Made by a program: the position numbers and the translations under genes
NCBI RefSeq assembly: GCF_000003605.2
Contig: NW_003144930.1
Span: 1 to 41,113 of the forward strand
Direction: 5' to 3'
DNA: 41,113 nucleotides
From: Saccoglossus kowalevskii
Lineage: Eukaryota > Hemichordata > Enteropneusta > Harrimaniidae
Notes under the pieces: generated by a model
Seen by the model: the letters and a program-made list of their open reading frames with translations, nothing else
Databases searched by the model: none
What the model was told of the DNA's origin: nothing
Shown here: positions 10,529 to 23,730 of the stretch, one piece after another
How positions within the stretch are numbered: position 1 is the first letter of the stretch
Layout: every line of letters starts with the position of its first letter

Positions 10529-13361
10529 GTTAACGCACAGCGCAAAGTTACTCAAAGTGAGTGCAAAGTTGTGTAAAGTCATTGAAAAGTCTATAGATGT
10601 ATTTGTACATATGTCCCAAGTTGTTGGCGTATAGAAACGCGCAGTGTAACGTCGACAAATTTAATAAAAGCCAGTTGAAAGCAGTCAATAAATGTTCACA
10701 TGAGCTGACTGTAAAATTGCAGAAAACAGCGTGCAAAGTTGTAAAAAACGAAGGAAATGTTGGCGGAGTTGCTTGTATATTTAACCTAAGTCATTATCAT
10801 GACAACCCCGCAGTTACATTTCGAAAATATTAAGTAAATGTTGCGTGAATGCCTCATATATAAGCAGATTATCACAACAGTCAAGTGAAAAATCGACAAC
10901 AAACTGGTTACAAAGTTGTGTAAAGCGATTGCAAAGTTGGTAGTTTCATTCGGGATTGTTACCTGTGATATCATAATAACATGTCCAATAGTTAAAAGTT
11001 CGAAAATGTGAATAAATATTTCGTACATTGATGTTAAATTACTGTAGTGTTACTCCAAGTATGTAGAGGTCATAGGTCAATCCTAGAAGGTATTTGTGCA
11101 AGCAATATCGATTTTAAGACATCCAAAAACATGAAATAGTCGCCAATTCGGTTTAATTTCAAATAAGTCTTGCAGCTGAGTGGTTGGGTGACTGACAAAT
11201 GTTTTAAGTAAAGCACGATCGGGCGAGGTTAGTACTTGCATGGGAGACTCCCTGAATACACGAGCTGTTGCATTTACTTTGTTTTTTCATCACACACATG
11301 GAAATGATATAATGCAAAGTTCCTGCCTTTTTCCTTACTGTGATGTCAATCATTTATAGTTGAAAATCGTGGCATTTTTGTAAGTTTTTTTTATTTAATG
11401 CAATGTTTTAAAATTCCTTCCAAATTTCGAGAACAAGCTGTTGATGCTGTCGGCACGTAGTGGGTTGTAAGATATTAACGCACAGCGCAAAGTTGGTCAA
11501 AGTGAGTGCAAAGTTGTGCAAAGTCATTGAAAAGTCTATAGATGTATTTGTATATATGTCCCAAGTTTTTGGCATATAGAAACGCGCAGTGTAACGTCGA
11601 CAAATTTAATAAAAGCCAGTTGAAAGAAGTCAATAAATGTTCACATGAGCTGACTGTAAAATGGCAGAAAACAGCGTGCAAAGTTGTAAAAAACGAAGGA
11701 CATGTTGGCGGAGTTGCTTGTATATTTAACCTAAGTCATTATCATGACAACCCCGCAGTTAAATTTCGAAAATATTAAGTAAATGTTGCGTGAATGCCTC
11801 ATATATAAGCAGATTATCACAACAGTCAAGCGAAAAATCGACAACAAACTAGTTACAAAGTTGTGAAAAGCGATTGCAAAGTTGGTAGTTTCATTCGGGA
11901 TTGTTAACTGTGATATCATAATAACATGTCCCATAGTTAAAAGTTCGAAAATGTGAATAAATATTTCGTACATTGATGTTAAATTACCGTAGTGTTACTC
12001 CAAGTATGTAGAGGTCATAGGTCAATCCTAGAAGGTAATTGTACAAGCAATATCGAATTTAAGGCATCCAAAAACATGGAATAGTCGCCAATTAGGTTTA
12101 ATTTCAAATAAGTCTTGCAGCTGAGTGGCTGGGTGACTGACAAATGTTTTAAGTAAAGCACGATCGGGCGTGGTTAGTACTTGCATGGGAGACTCCCTGA
12201 ATACACGGGCTGTTGCATTGACTCTTTTTTTTCATCACACACATGGAAATGATATAAGGCAACGTTCCTGCCTTTTTCCTTACTGTGATGTCAATCATTT
12301 ATAGTTGAAAATCGTGGCATTTTTGTAAGTTTTTTTTAATGGAATGTTTTAAAATTCCTTCCAAATTTCGAGAACAAACTGTTGATGTTGTCGGCACGTA
12401 GTGGGATATAAGATGTTAACACACAGCGCAAAGTTGTTCAAAGTGAGTGCAAAGTTGTGCAAAGTCATTGAAAAGTCTATAGATGTATTTGTATATTTGT
12501 CCCAAGTTGTTGGCATATAGAAACGCGCATTGTAACGTCGACAAATTTAATAAAAGCCAGTTGAAAGCAGTCAATAAATGTTCACATGAGCTGACTGTAA
12601 AATGGCAGAAAACAGCGTGCAAAGTTGTAAAAAACGAAGGAAATGTTGGCGGAGTTGCTTGTATATTTAACCTAAGTCATTATCATGACAACCCCGCAGT
12701 TAAATTTCGAAAATACTAAGTAAATGTTGCGTGAATGCCTCATATATAAGCAGATTATCACAACAGTCAAGCGAAAAATCGACAAACAAACTGGTTACAA
12801 CGTTGTGAAAAGCGATTTGCAAAGTTGGTAGTTTCATTCGGGATTGTTACCTGTGATATCATAATAACATGTCCCATAGTTAAAAGTTCGAAATTGTGAA
12901 TAAATATTTCGTACATTTGATTTTAAATTACCGTAGTGTTACTTCCAAGTATGTGGAGGTCATAGGTCAATCCTAGAAGGTATTTGTGCAAGAAATATCG
13001 ATTTTAAGACATCATAAAACATGAAATAGTCGGCAATTCGGTTTATTTTCAAATAAGTCTTGCAGCTGAGTGGTTGGGTGACTGACATATGTTTTAAGTA
13101 AAGCACGATCGGGCGTGGTTAGTACTTGCATGGGAGACTCCCTGAATACACGAGCTGTTTAATTTACTTATTTTTTCATCACACACATGGAAATGATATT
13201 AGGCAATGTTCCTGCCTTTTTCCTTACTGTGATGTCAATCATTTATAGTTGAAAATCGTGGCATTTTTGTAAGTTTTTTTATTTAATGGAATGTTTTAAA
13301 ATTCCTTCTAAATTTCGAGAACAAGCTGTTGATGCTGTCGGCACGTAGTGGGTTGTAAGAT
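10529..13361 (+). repeat. Satellite units 12-14
   Basis: Unit 12 is a CT-subfamily relative (GTTACTCAAAG, GTGTAAAG, GTACATATG). Unit 13 has GTTGGTCAAAG and the rare AACTAGTTACAAAG near 11847, shared with unit 38. Unit 14 starts after GTGGGATATAAG near 12403, a form repeated only before unit 38, and has several private indels (ACAAACAAACTGG, CATTTGATTTTAAATT, ACTTCCAAG), making it one of the more degraded copies. Confidence 0.9.
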
Positions 13362-15253
13362 GTTAACGCACAACGCAAAATTGTTCAAAGTGAGTGCAAG
13401 GTTGTGCAAAGTCATTGAAAAGTCTATAGATGTATTTGTATATATGTCCCAAGTTGTTGGCATATAGAAACGCGCAGTGTAACGTCGGCAAATTTAACAA
13501 AAGCCAGTTGAAAGCAGTCAATAAATGTGCACATGAGCTGACTGTAAAATTGCAGAAAACAGCGTGCAAAGTTGTAAAAAACGAAGGAAATGTTGGCGAA
13601 GTTGCTTGTATATTTAACCTAAGTCATTATTATGACAACCCCGCAGTAGGAATTTCGAAAATATTAAGTAAATGTTGCGTGAATGCCTCATATATAAGCA
13701 GATTATCACAACAGTCAAGCGGAAAATCGACAACAAACTGGTTACAAAGTTGTGAAAAGCGATTGCAAAGTTGGTAGTTTCATTCGGGATTGTTACCTGT
13801 GATATCATAATAACATGTTCCATAGTTAAAAGTTCGAAAATGTGAATAAATATTTCGTACATTGATGTTAAATTACCGTAGTATTACTCCAAGTATGTAG
13901 AGGTCATAGGTCAATGCTAGAAGGTATTTGTGCAAGCAATATCGATTTTATGACATCCAAACACATGAAATAGTCGCCAATTCGATTTTAATTTCAAATA
14001 AGTCTTGCAGCTGAGTGGTTGGGTGACGGACATATGTTTTAAGTAAAGCACGATCGGGCGTGGTTAGTACTTGCATGGGAGACTCCCTGAATACACGATC
14101 TGTTGAATTTACTTTTTTATTGTTCCATCACACACATGGAAATGATATAAGGCAACGTTCCTGCCTTTTTCCTTACTGTGATGTCAATCATTTATAGTTG
14201 AACATCGTGGCATTTTTGTAAGTTTTTTTATTTAATGGAATGTTTTAAAATTCCTTCCAAATTTCGAGAACAAGTTGTTGATGCTATCGGCACGTAGTGG
14301 CTTGAAAGATGTTAACGCACAGCGCAAAGTTGTTCAAAGTGAGTGCAAAGTTGTGCAAAGTCATTGAAAAGTCTATAGATGTATTTGTATATATGTCCCA
14401 AGTTGTTGGCATATAGAAACGCGCAGTGTAACGTCGACAAATTTAATAAAAGCCAGTTGAAAGCAGTCAATAAATGTTCACATGAGCTGACTGTAAAATT
14501 GCAGAAAACAGCGTGCAAAGTTGTAAAAAACGAAGGACATGTTGGCGGAGTTGCTTGTATATTTACCTAAGTCATTATCATGACAACCCCGCAGTTAAAT
14601 TTCGAAAATATTAAGTAAATGTTGCGTGAATGCCTCATATATAAGCAAATTATCACAACAGTCAAGCGAAAAATCGACAACAAACTGGTTACAAAGTTGT
14701 GTAAAGCGATTACAAAGTTGGTAGTTTCATTTGGGATTGTTACCTGTGATATCATAATAACATGTCCCATAGTTAAAAGTTCGAAAATGTGAATAAATAT
14801 TTCTTACATTGATGTTAAATTACCGTAGTGTTACTCCAAGTATGTAGAGGTCATAGGTCAATCCTAGAAGGTATTTGTGCAAGCAATATCGATTTTAAGA
14901 CATCCAAAAACATGAAATAGTCGCCAATTCGGTTTAATTTCAAATAAGTCTTGCAGCTGAGTGGTTGGGTGACTGACAAATGTTTTAAGTAAAGCACGAT
15001 CGGGCGTGGTTAGTACTTGCATGGGAGACTCCCTGAATTCACGAGCTGTTGCATTTACTTTGTTTTTTCATCACACACATGGAAATGATATAATGCAACG
15101 TTCCTGCCTTTTTCCTTACTGTGATGTCAATCATTTATAGTTGAAAATCGGGGCATTTTCGTAAGTTTTTTAATTTAATGGAATGTTTTAAAATTCATTC
15201 CAAATTTCGAAAACAAGCTGTTGATGCTCTCGGCACGTAGTGGGTTGTAAGAT
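13362..15253 (+). repeat. Satellite units 15-16
   Basis: Unit 15 has GTCGGCAAATTTAAC, AAATGTGCACATG and CCCGCAGTAGGAATTTC. Its distal part (TTCGATTTTAATTTC near 13980, GGTGACGGACATATG, GAACATCGTGG) recurs in the distal parts of units 17 and 30. Unit 16 begins with TGGCTTGAAAGATG, shared only with unit 31, and carries GAAGGACATGTTGG. Confidence 0.9.
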
Positions 15254-16198
15254 GTTAACGCACAGCGCAAAGTTGCTCAAAGTGAGTGCAAAGTTGTGTA
15301 AAGTCATTGAAAAGTCTATAGATGTATTTTTACATATGTCCCAAGTTGTTGGCATATAGAAACGCGCAGTGTAACGTCGACAAATTTAATAAAATCCAGT
15401 TGAAAGCAGTCAATAAATGTTCACATGAGCTGACTGTAAAATGGCAGAAAACAGCGTGCAAAGTTGCAAAAAACGAAGGAAATGTTGGCGGAGTTGCTTG
15501 TATATTTAACCTAAGTCATTATCATGACAACCCCGCAGTTAAATTTCGAAAATATTAAGTAAATGTTTCGTGAATGTCTCATATATAAGCAGATTATCAC
15601 ACAGTCAAGTGAAAAAAATCGACACAAACTGGTTACAAAGTTGTGAAAAGCGATTGCAAAGTTGGTAGTCTTCATTCGGGATTGTTACCTGTGATATCAT
15701 AATAACATGTTCCATAGTTAAAAGTTCGAAAATGTGAATAAATATTTCGTACATTGATGTTAAATTACCGTAGTATTACTCCAAGTATGTAGAGGTCATA
15801 GGTCAATGCTAGAAGGTATTTGTGCAAGCAATATCGATTTCATGACATCCAAAAACATGAAATAGTCGCCAATTCGATTTTAATTTCAAATAAGTCTTGC
15901 AGCTGAGTGGTTGGGTGACGGACATATGTTTTAAGTAAAGCACGATCGGGCGTGGTTAGTACTTGCATGGGAGACTCCCTGAATACACGAGCTGTTGAAT
16001 TTACTTTTTTTTTCATCACACACATGGAAATGATATACGGCAACGTTCCTGCCTTTTTCCTTACTGTGATGTCAATCATTTATAGTTGAACATCGTGGCA
16101 TTTTTGTAAGTTTTTTTATTTAATGGAATGTTTTAAAATTCCTTCCAAATTTCGAGAACAAGTTGTTGATGCTATCGGCACGTAGTGGGTTGTAAGAT
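15254..16198 (+). repeat. Satellite unit 17, near-twin of unit 39
   Basis: The first half shares rare states with unit 39 (35999): ATGCTCTCGGCACG just before the landmark, ATGTATTTTTACATATG, AAAATCCAGTTG, GTTGCAAAAAACG and AAATGTTTCGTGAATGTCTC. The second half does not follow unit 39. It matches the unit 15 and unit 30 type (ATTCGATTTTAAT, GACGGACATATG). The unit is therefore a mosaic. Confidence 0.9.
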
Positions 16199-19026
16199 GT
16201 TAACGCACAGCGCAAAGTTGTTCAAAGTGAGTGCAAAGTTGTGCAAAGTCATTGAAAAGTCTATAGATGTATTTGTATATATGTCCCAAGTTGTTGGCAT
16301 ATAGAAACGCGCAGTGTAACGTCGACAAATTTAATAAAAGCCAGTTGAAAGCAGTCAATAAATGTTCACATGAGCTGACTGTAAAATTGCAGAAAACAGC
16401 GTGCAAAGTTGTAAAAAACGAAGAAAATGTTGGCGAAGTTGCTTGTATATTTAACCTAAGTCATTATCATGACAACCCCGCAGTTAAATTTCGAAAATAT
16501 TAAGTAAATGTTGCGTGAATGCCTCATATATCAGCAGATTATCACAACAGTCAAGCGAAAAATCGACAACAAACTGGTTACAAAGTTGTGAAAAGCGATT
16601 GCAAAGTTGGTAGTTTCATTCGGGATTGTTACCTGTGATATCATAATAACATGTCCCATAGATAAAAGTTCGAAAATGTGAATAAATATTTCGTACATTG
16701 ATGTTAAATTACCGTAGTGTTACTCCAAGTATGTAGAGGTCATAGGTCAATGCTAGAAGGTATTTTGTGCAAGCAATATCGATTTTAGACATCCGAAAAC
16801 ATGAAATAGTCGGCAATTCGGTTTAATTTCAAATAAGTCTGCAGCTGAGTGGTTGGGTGACGGACATATGTTTTAAGTAAAGCACGATCGGGCGTGGTTA
16901 GTACTTGCATGGGAGACTCCTGAATACACGAGCTGTTGAATTTACTTTTTTTTTCATCACACACATGGAAATGATATACGGCAACGTTCCTGCCTTTTTC
17001 CTTACTGTGATGTAAATCATTTATAGTTGAACATCGTGGCATTTTTGTAAGTTTTTTTATTTAATGGAATGTTTTAAAATTCCTTCCAAATTTCGAGAAC
17101 AAGTTGTTGATGATATCGGCACGTAGTGGGTTGTAAGATGTTAACGCACAGCGCAAAGTTGTTCAAAGTGAGTGCAAAGTTGTGCAAAGTCATTGAAAAG
17201 TCTATAGATGTATTTGTATATATGTCCCAAGTTGTTGGCATATAGAAACGCGCAGTGTAACGTCGACAAATTTAATAAATGCCAGTTGAAAGCAGTCAAT
17301 AAATGTTCACATGAGCTGACTGTAAAATGGCAGAAAACAGCGTGCAAAGTTGTAAAAAACGAAGGAAATGTTGGCGGAGTTGCTTGTATATTTAACCTAA
17401 GTCATTATCATGACAACCCCGCAGTTAAATTTCGAAAATATTAAGTAAATGTTGCGTGAATGCCTCATATATAAGCAGATTATCACAACAGTCAAGTGAA
17501 AAATCGACAACAAACTGGTTACAAAGTTGTGTAAAGCGATTACAAAGTTGGAAGTTTCATTCGAGATTGTTACCTATGATATCATAATAACATGTCCCAT
17601 AGCTAAAAGTTCGAAAATGTGAATAAATATTTCGTACATTGATGTTAAATTACGGTAGTGTTACTCCAAGTATGTAGAGGTCATAGGTCAATCCTAGAAG
17701 GTATTTGTGCAAGCAATATCGATTTTAAGACATCCAAAAACTTGAAATAGTCGCCAATTCGGTTTAATTTCAAATAAGTCTTGCAGCTGAGTGGTTGGGT
17801 GACTGACATATGTTTTAAGTAAAGCACGATCGGGCGTGGTTAGTACTTGCATGGGAGACTCCCTGAATACACGAGCTGTTGAATTTACTTTTATTTTTCA
17901 TCACACACATGGAAATGATATAAGGCAACGTTCCTGCCTTTTTCCTTACTGTGATGTCAATCATTTATAGTTGAAAATCGTGGCATTTTTGTAAGTTTTT
18001 TTTATTTAATGGAATGTTTTAAAATTCCTTCCAAATTTCGAGAACAAGCTGTTGATGCTGTCGGCACGTAGTGGGTTGTAAGATGTTAACGCACAGCGCA
18101 AAGTTGTTCAAAGTGAGTGCAAAGTTGTGCAAAGTCATTGAAAAGTCTATAGATGTATTTGTATATATGTCCCAAGTTGTTGGCATATAGAAACGCGCAG
18201 CGTAACGTCGACAAATTTAATAAAAACCAGTTGAAAGCAGTCAATAAATGTTCACATGAGCTGACTGTAAAATGGCAGAAAACAGCGTGCAAAGTTGTAA
18301 AAAACGAAGGAAATGTTGGCGGAGTTGCTTGTATATTTAACCTAAGTCATTATCATGACAACCCCGCAGTTAAATTTCGAAAATATTAAGTAAATGTTGC
18401 GTGAATGCCTCATATATAAGAAGATTATCACAACAGTCAAGCGAAAAATCGACAACAAACTGGTTACAAAGTTGTGTAAAGCGATTACAAAGTTGGTAGT
18501 TAAATTTGGGATTGTTACCTGTGATATCATAATAACATGTCCCATAGTTAAAAGTTCGAAAATGGAAATAAATATTTCGTACATTGATGTTAAATTACCG
18601 TTGTGTTACTCCAAGTATGTAGAGGTCATAGGTCAATCCTAGAAGGTATTTGTGCAAGCAATATCGATTTTAAGACATCCAAAAACATGAAATAGTCGCC
18701 AATTCGGTTTAATTTCAAATAAGTCTTGCAGCTGAGTGGTTGGGTGACTGACATATGTTTTAAGTAAAGCACGATCGGGCGTGGTTAGTACTTGCATGGG
18801 AGACTCCCTGAATACACGAGCTGTTGAATTTACTTTGTTTTTTCATCACACACATGGAAATGATATAAGGCAACGTTCCTGCCTTTTTCCTTACTGTGAT
18901 GTCAATCATTTATAGTTGAAAATCGTGGCATTTTTGTAAGTTTTTTTTTAATGGAATGTTTTAAAATTCCTTCCAAATTTCGAGAACAAGCTGTTGATGC
19001 TGTCGGCACGTAGTGGGTTGTAAGAT
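16199..19026 (+). repeat. Satellite units 18-20
   Basis: Units 18 and 19 share the upstream GAACATCGTGG and ACAAGTTGTTGATG states. Unit 18 has several one-base losses in its distal half (GATTTTAGACATCCG, AAGTCTGCAGC, GACTCCTGAATAC). Unit 20 has GTAGTTAAATTTGGG near 18497; a nearly identical state (GTAGCTAAATTTGGG) is in unit 27, and it also reads CATATATAAGAAGATT and GAAAATGGAAATAAATA. Confidence 0.9.
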
Positions 19027-20914
19027 GTTAACGCACAGCGCAAAGTTGTTCAAAGTGAGTGCAAAGTTGTGCAAAGTCATTGAAAAGTCTATAGATGTAT
19101 TTGTATATATGTCCCAAGTTGTTGGCATATAGAAACGCGCAGTGTAACGTCGACAAATTTAATAAAAGCCAGTTGAAAGCAGTCAAGAAATGTTCACATG
19201 AGCTGACTGTAAAATTGCAGAAAACAGCGTGCAAAGTTGTAAAAAACGAAGGAAATGTTGGCGGAGTTGCTTGTATATTTAACCTAAGTCATTACCATGA
19301 CAACCCCGCATTTAAATTTTGAAAATATTAAGTAAATGTTGCGTGAATGCCTCATATATAAGCAGATTATCACAACAGTCAAGCGAAAAATCGACAACAA
19401 ACTGGTTACAAAGTTGTGAAAAGCGTTTGCAAAGTTGGTAGTTTCATTCGGGATTGTTACCTGTGATATCATAGTAACGTTTCCCATAGTTAAAGGTTCG
19501 AAAATGTGAATAAATATTTCGTACATTGATGTTAAACCACCGTAGTGTTACTCCAAGTATGTAGAGGTCGTAGGTCAATCCTAGAATGTATTTGTGTAAG
19601 CAATATCGATTTTAAGACATCCAAAAACATGAAATAGTCGCCAATTCGGTTTAACTTCAAATAAGTCTTGCAGCTGAGTGGTTAGGTGACTGACATATGT
19701 TTAAAGTAAAGCACGATCGGGCGTGGTTAGTACTTGCATGGGAGACTCCCTGAATAAACGTGCTGTTGAATTTACTTTTTTTTGTTTCATTACACACATG
19801 GAAATGATATAAGGCAACGTTCCTGCCTCTTTGCTTACTGTGATGTCAATCATTTATAGTGGAAAATCGTGGCATTTTGTAAGTTTTTTTATTTAATGGA
19901 ATGTTTTAAAATTCGTTCCAAATTTCGAGAACAAGCTGTTGATGCTGTCGGCACGTAGTGGGTTGTAAGATGTTAACGCACAGCGCAAAGTTGTTCAAAG
20001 TGAGTGCAAAGTTGTGCAAAGTCATTGAAAAGTCTATAGATGTATTTGTATATATGTCCCAAGTTGTTGGCATATAGAAACGCGCAGTGTAACGTCGACA
20101 AATTTAATAAAAGCCAGTTGAAAGCAGTCAAGAAATGTTCACATGAGCTGACTGTAAAATGGCAGAAAACAGCGTGCAAAGTTGTAAAAAACGAAGGAAA
20201 TGTTGGCGGAGTTGCTTGTATATTTAACCTAAGTCATTACCATGACAACCCCGCATTTAAATTTTGAAAATATTAAGTAAATGTTGCGTGAATGCCTCAT
20301 TTATAAGCAGATTATCACAACAGTCAAGCGAAAAATCGACAACAAACTGGTTACAAAGTTGTGAAAAGCGTTTGCAAAGTTGGTAGTTTCATTCGGGATT
20401 GTTACCTGTGATATCATAGTAACGTTTCCCATAGTTAAAGGTTCGAAAATGTGAATAAATATTTCGTACATTGATGTTAAACTACCGTAGAGTTACTCCA
20501 AGTATGTAGAGGTCATAGGTCAATCCTAGAATGTATTTGTGTAAGCAATATCGATTTTAAGACATCCAAAAACATGAAATAGTCGCCAATTCGGTTTAAC
20601 TTCAAATAAGTCTTGCAGCTGAGTGGTTAGGTGACTGACATATGTTTAAAGAAAAGCACGATCGGGCGTGGTTAGTACTTGCATAGGAGACTCCCTGAAT
20701 AAACGAGCTGTTGCATTTACTTTTTTTTTCATCACACACATGGAAATGATATAAGGCAACGTTCCTGACTTTTTCCTTACTGTGATGTCAATCATTTATA
20801 GTTGAAAATCGTGGCATTTTTGTAAGTTTTTTTATTTAATGGAATGTTTTAAAATTCCTTCCAAATTTCGAGAACAAGCTGTTGATGCTGTCGGCACGTA
20901 GTGGGTTGTAAGAT
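19027..20914 (+). repeat. Satellite units 21-22: adjacent duplicated pair
   Basis: Both units share AGTCAAGAAATGTTCAC, GTCATTACCATGAC, CCGCATTTAAATTTTGAAA, CATAGTAACGTTTCCC and TTAAAGGTTCG, 945 bases apart. The end of unit 21 (CCTCTTTGC, TAGTGGAAAATC) is the form also found at the ends of units 6 and 31. Confidence 0.92.
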
Positions 20915-23730
20915 GTTAACGCACAGCGCAAAGTTGTTCAAAGTGAGTGCAAAGTTGTGCAAAGTCATTGAAAAGTCTATAGATGTATTTGTATATATGT
21001 CCCAAGTTGTTGGCATATAGAAACGCGCAGTGTAAAGTCGACACATTTAATAAAAGCCAGTTGCAAGCAGTCAATAAATGTTCACATGAGCTGACTGTAA
21101 AATTGCAGAAAACAGCGTGCAAAGTTGTAAAAAACGAAGGAAATGTTGGCGGAGTTGCTTGTATATTTAACCTAAGTCATTATCATGACAACCCTGCAGT
21201 TAAATTTCGAAAATATTAAGTAAATGTTGCGTGAATGCCTCATATATAAGCAGATTATCACAACAGTCATGCGGAAAATCGACAACAAACTGGTTACAAA
21301 GTTGTGAAAAGCGTTTGCAAAGTTTGTAGTTTTATTCGGGATTGTTACCTGTGATATCATAATAACATGTCACATAGTTAAAAGTTCGAAAATGTGAATA
21401 AATATTTCGTACATTGATGTTAAATTACCGTAGTGTTACTCCAAGTATGTATAGGTCATTCCTAGAATGTATTTGTGCAAGCAATAAAGATTTTAAGACA
21501 TCCAAAAACATGAAATAGTCGCCAATTCGGTTTAATTTCAAATAAGTCTTGCAGCTGAGTGGTTGGGTGACTGACATATGTTTTAAGTAAAGCACGATCG
21601 GGCGTGGTTAGTACTTACATGGGAGACTCCCTGAATACACGAGCTGTTGCATTTACTTTTTTTTTTCATCACACACATGGAAATGATATAAGGCAACGTT
21701 CCTGCCTTTTTCCTTACTGTGATGTCAATCATTTATAGTTGAAAATCGTGGCATTTTTGTAAGTTTTTTTATTTAATGGAATGTTTTAAAATTCCTTCTA
21801 AATTTCGAGAACAAGCTGTTGATGCTGTCGGCACGTAGTGGGTTGTAAGATGTTAACGCATAGCGCAAAGTTGTTCAAAGTGAGTGCAAAGTTGTGCAAA
21901 GTCATTGAAAAGTCTATAGATGTATTTGTATATATGTCCCAAGTTGTTGGCATATAGAAACGCGCAGTGTAACGTCGACAAATTTAATAAAAGCCAGTTG
22001 AAAGCAGTCAATAAATGTTCACATGAGCTGACTGTAAAATGGCAGAAAACAGCGTGCAAAGTTGTAAAAAACGAAGGAAATGTTGGCGGAGTTGCTTGTA
22101 TATTTAACCTAAGTCATTATTATGACAACCCTGCAGTTAAATTTCGAAAATATTAAGTAAATGTTGCGTGAATGCCTCATATATAATCAGATTATCACAA
22201 CAGTCAAGCGGGAAATCGACAACAAACTGGTGACAAAGTTGTGAAAAGCGTTTGCAAAGTTTGTAGTTTTATTCGGGATTGTTACCTGTGATATCATAAT
22301 AACATGTCCCATAGTTAAAAGTTCGAAAATGTGAATAAATATTTCGTACATTGATGTTAAATTACCGTAGTGTTACTCCAAGTATGTAGAGGTCATAGGT
22401 CATTCCTAGAATGTATTTGTGCAAGCAATATCGATTTTAAGACATCCAAAAACATGAAATAGTCGCCAATTCGGTTTAATTTCAAATAAGTCTTGCAGCT
22501 GAGTGGTTAGGTGACTGACATATGTTTAAAGAAAAGCACGATCGGGCGTGGTTAGTACTTGCATAGGAGACTCCCTGAATAAACGAGCTGTTGCATTTAC
22601 TTTTTTTTTCATCACACACATGGAAATGATATAAGGCAACGTTCCTGACTTTTCCTTACTGTGATGGCAATCATTTATAGTTGAAAATCGTGGCATTTTT
22701 GTAAGTTTTTTTATTTAATGGAATGTTTTAAAATTCCTTCCAAATTTCGAGAACAAGCTGTTGATGCTGTCGGCACGTAGTGGGTTGTAAGATGTTAACG
22801 CACAGCGCAAAGTTGTTCAAAGTGAGTGCAAAGTTGTGCAAAGTCATTGAAAAGTCTATAGATGTATTTGTATATATGTCCCAAGTTGTTGGCATATAGA
22901 AACGCGCAGTGTAAAGTCGACACATTTAATAAAAGCCAGTTGCAAGCAGTCAATAAATGTTCACATGAGCTGACTGTAAAATTGCAGAAAACAGCGTGCA
23001 AAGTTGTAAAAAACGAAGGAAATGTTGGCGGAGTTGCTTGTATATTTAACCTAAGTCATTATCATGACAACCCTGCAGTTAAATTTCGAAAATATTAAGT
23101 AAATGTTGCGTGAATGCTTCATATATAAGCAGATTATCACAACAGTCATGCGGAAAATCGACAACAAACTGGTTACAAAGTTGTGAAAAGCGTTTGCAAA
23201 GTTTGTAGTTTTATTCGGGATTGTTACCTGTGATATCATAATAACATGTCACATAGTTAAAAGTTCGAAAATGTGAATAAATATTTCGTACATTGATGTT
23301 AAATTACCGTAGTGTTACTCCAAGTATGTATAGGTCATTCCTAGAATGTATTTGTGCAAGCAATATCGATTTTAAGACATCCAAAAACAAGAAATAGTCG
23401 CCAATTCGGTTTAATTTCAAATAAGTCTTGCAGCTGAGTGGTTGGGTGACTGACATATGTTTTAAGTAAAGCACGATCGGGCGTGGTTAGTACTTGCATG
23501 GGAGACTCCCTGAATACACGAGCTGTTGAATTTACTTTGTTTTTTCATCACACAAATGGAAATGATATAAGGCAACGTTCCTGCCTTTTTCCTTACTGTG
23601 ATGTCAATCATTTATAGTTGAAAATCGTGGCATTTTTGTAAGTTTTTTTATTTAATGGAATGTTTTAAAATTCCTTCCAAATTTCGAGAACAAGCTGTTG
23701 ATGCTGTCGGCACGTAGTGGGTTGTAAGAT
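20915..23730 (+). repeat. Satellite units 23-25: alternating two-unit repeat
   Basis: Units 23 and 25 are nearly identical (GTCGACACATTTAAT, AGTTGCAAGCAG, AGTCATGCGG, CACATAGTTAAAAG, and a shared 7-base deletion giving GTATAGGTCATTCCTAG), while unit 24 between them differs. The distal parts of units 22 and 24 are also matched (TGTTTAAAGAAAAGCACG at about 20644 and 22524). The repeat distance is about 1880 bases, so this stretch behaves as a dimer higher-order repeat. Confidence 0.9.
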
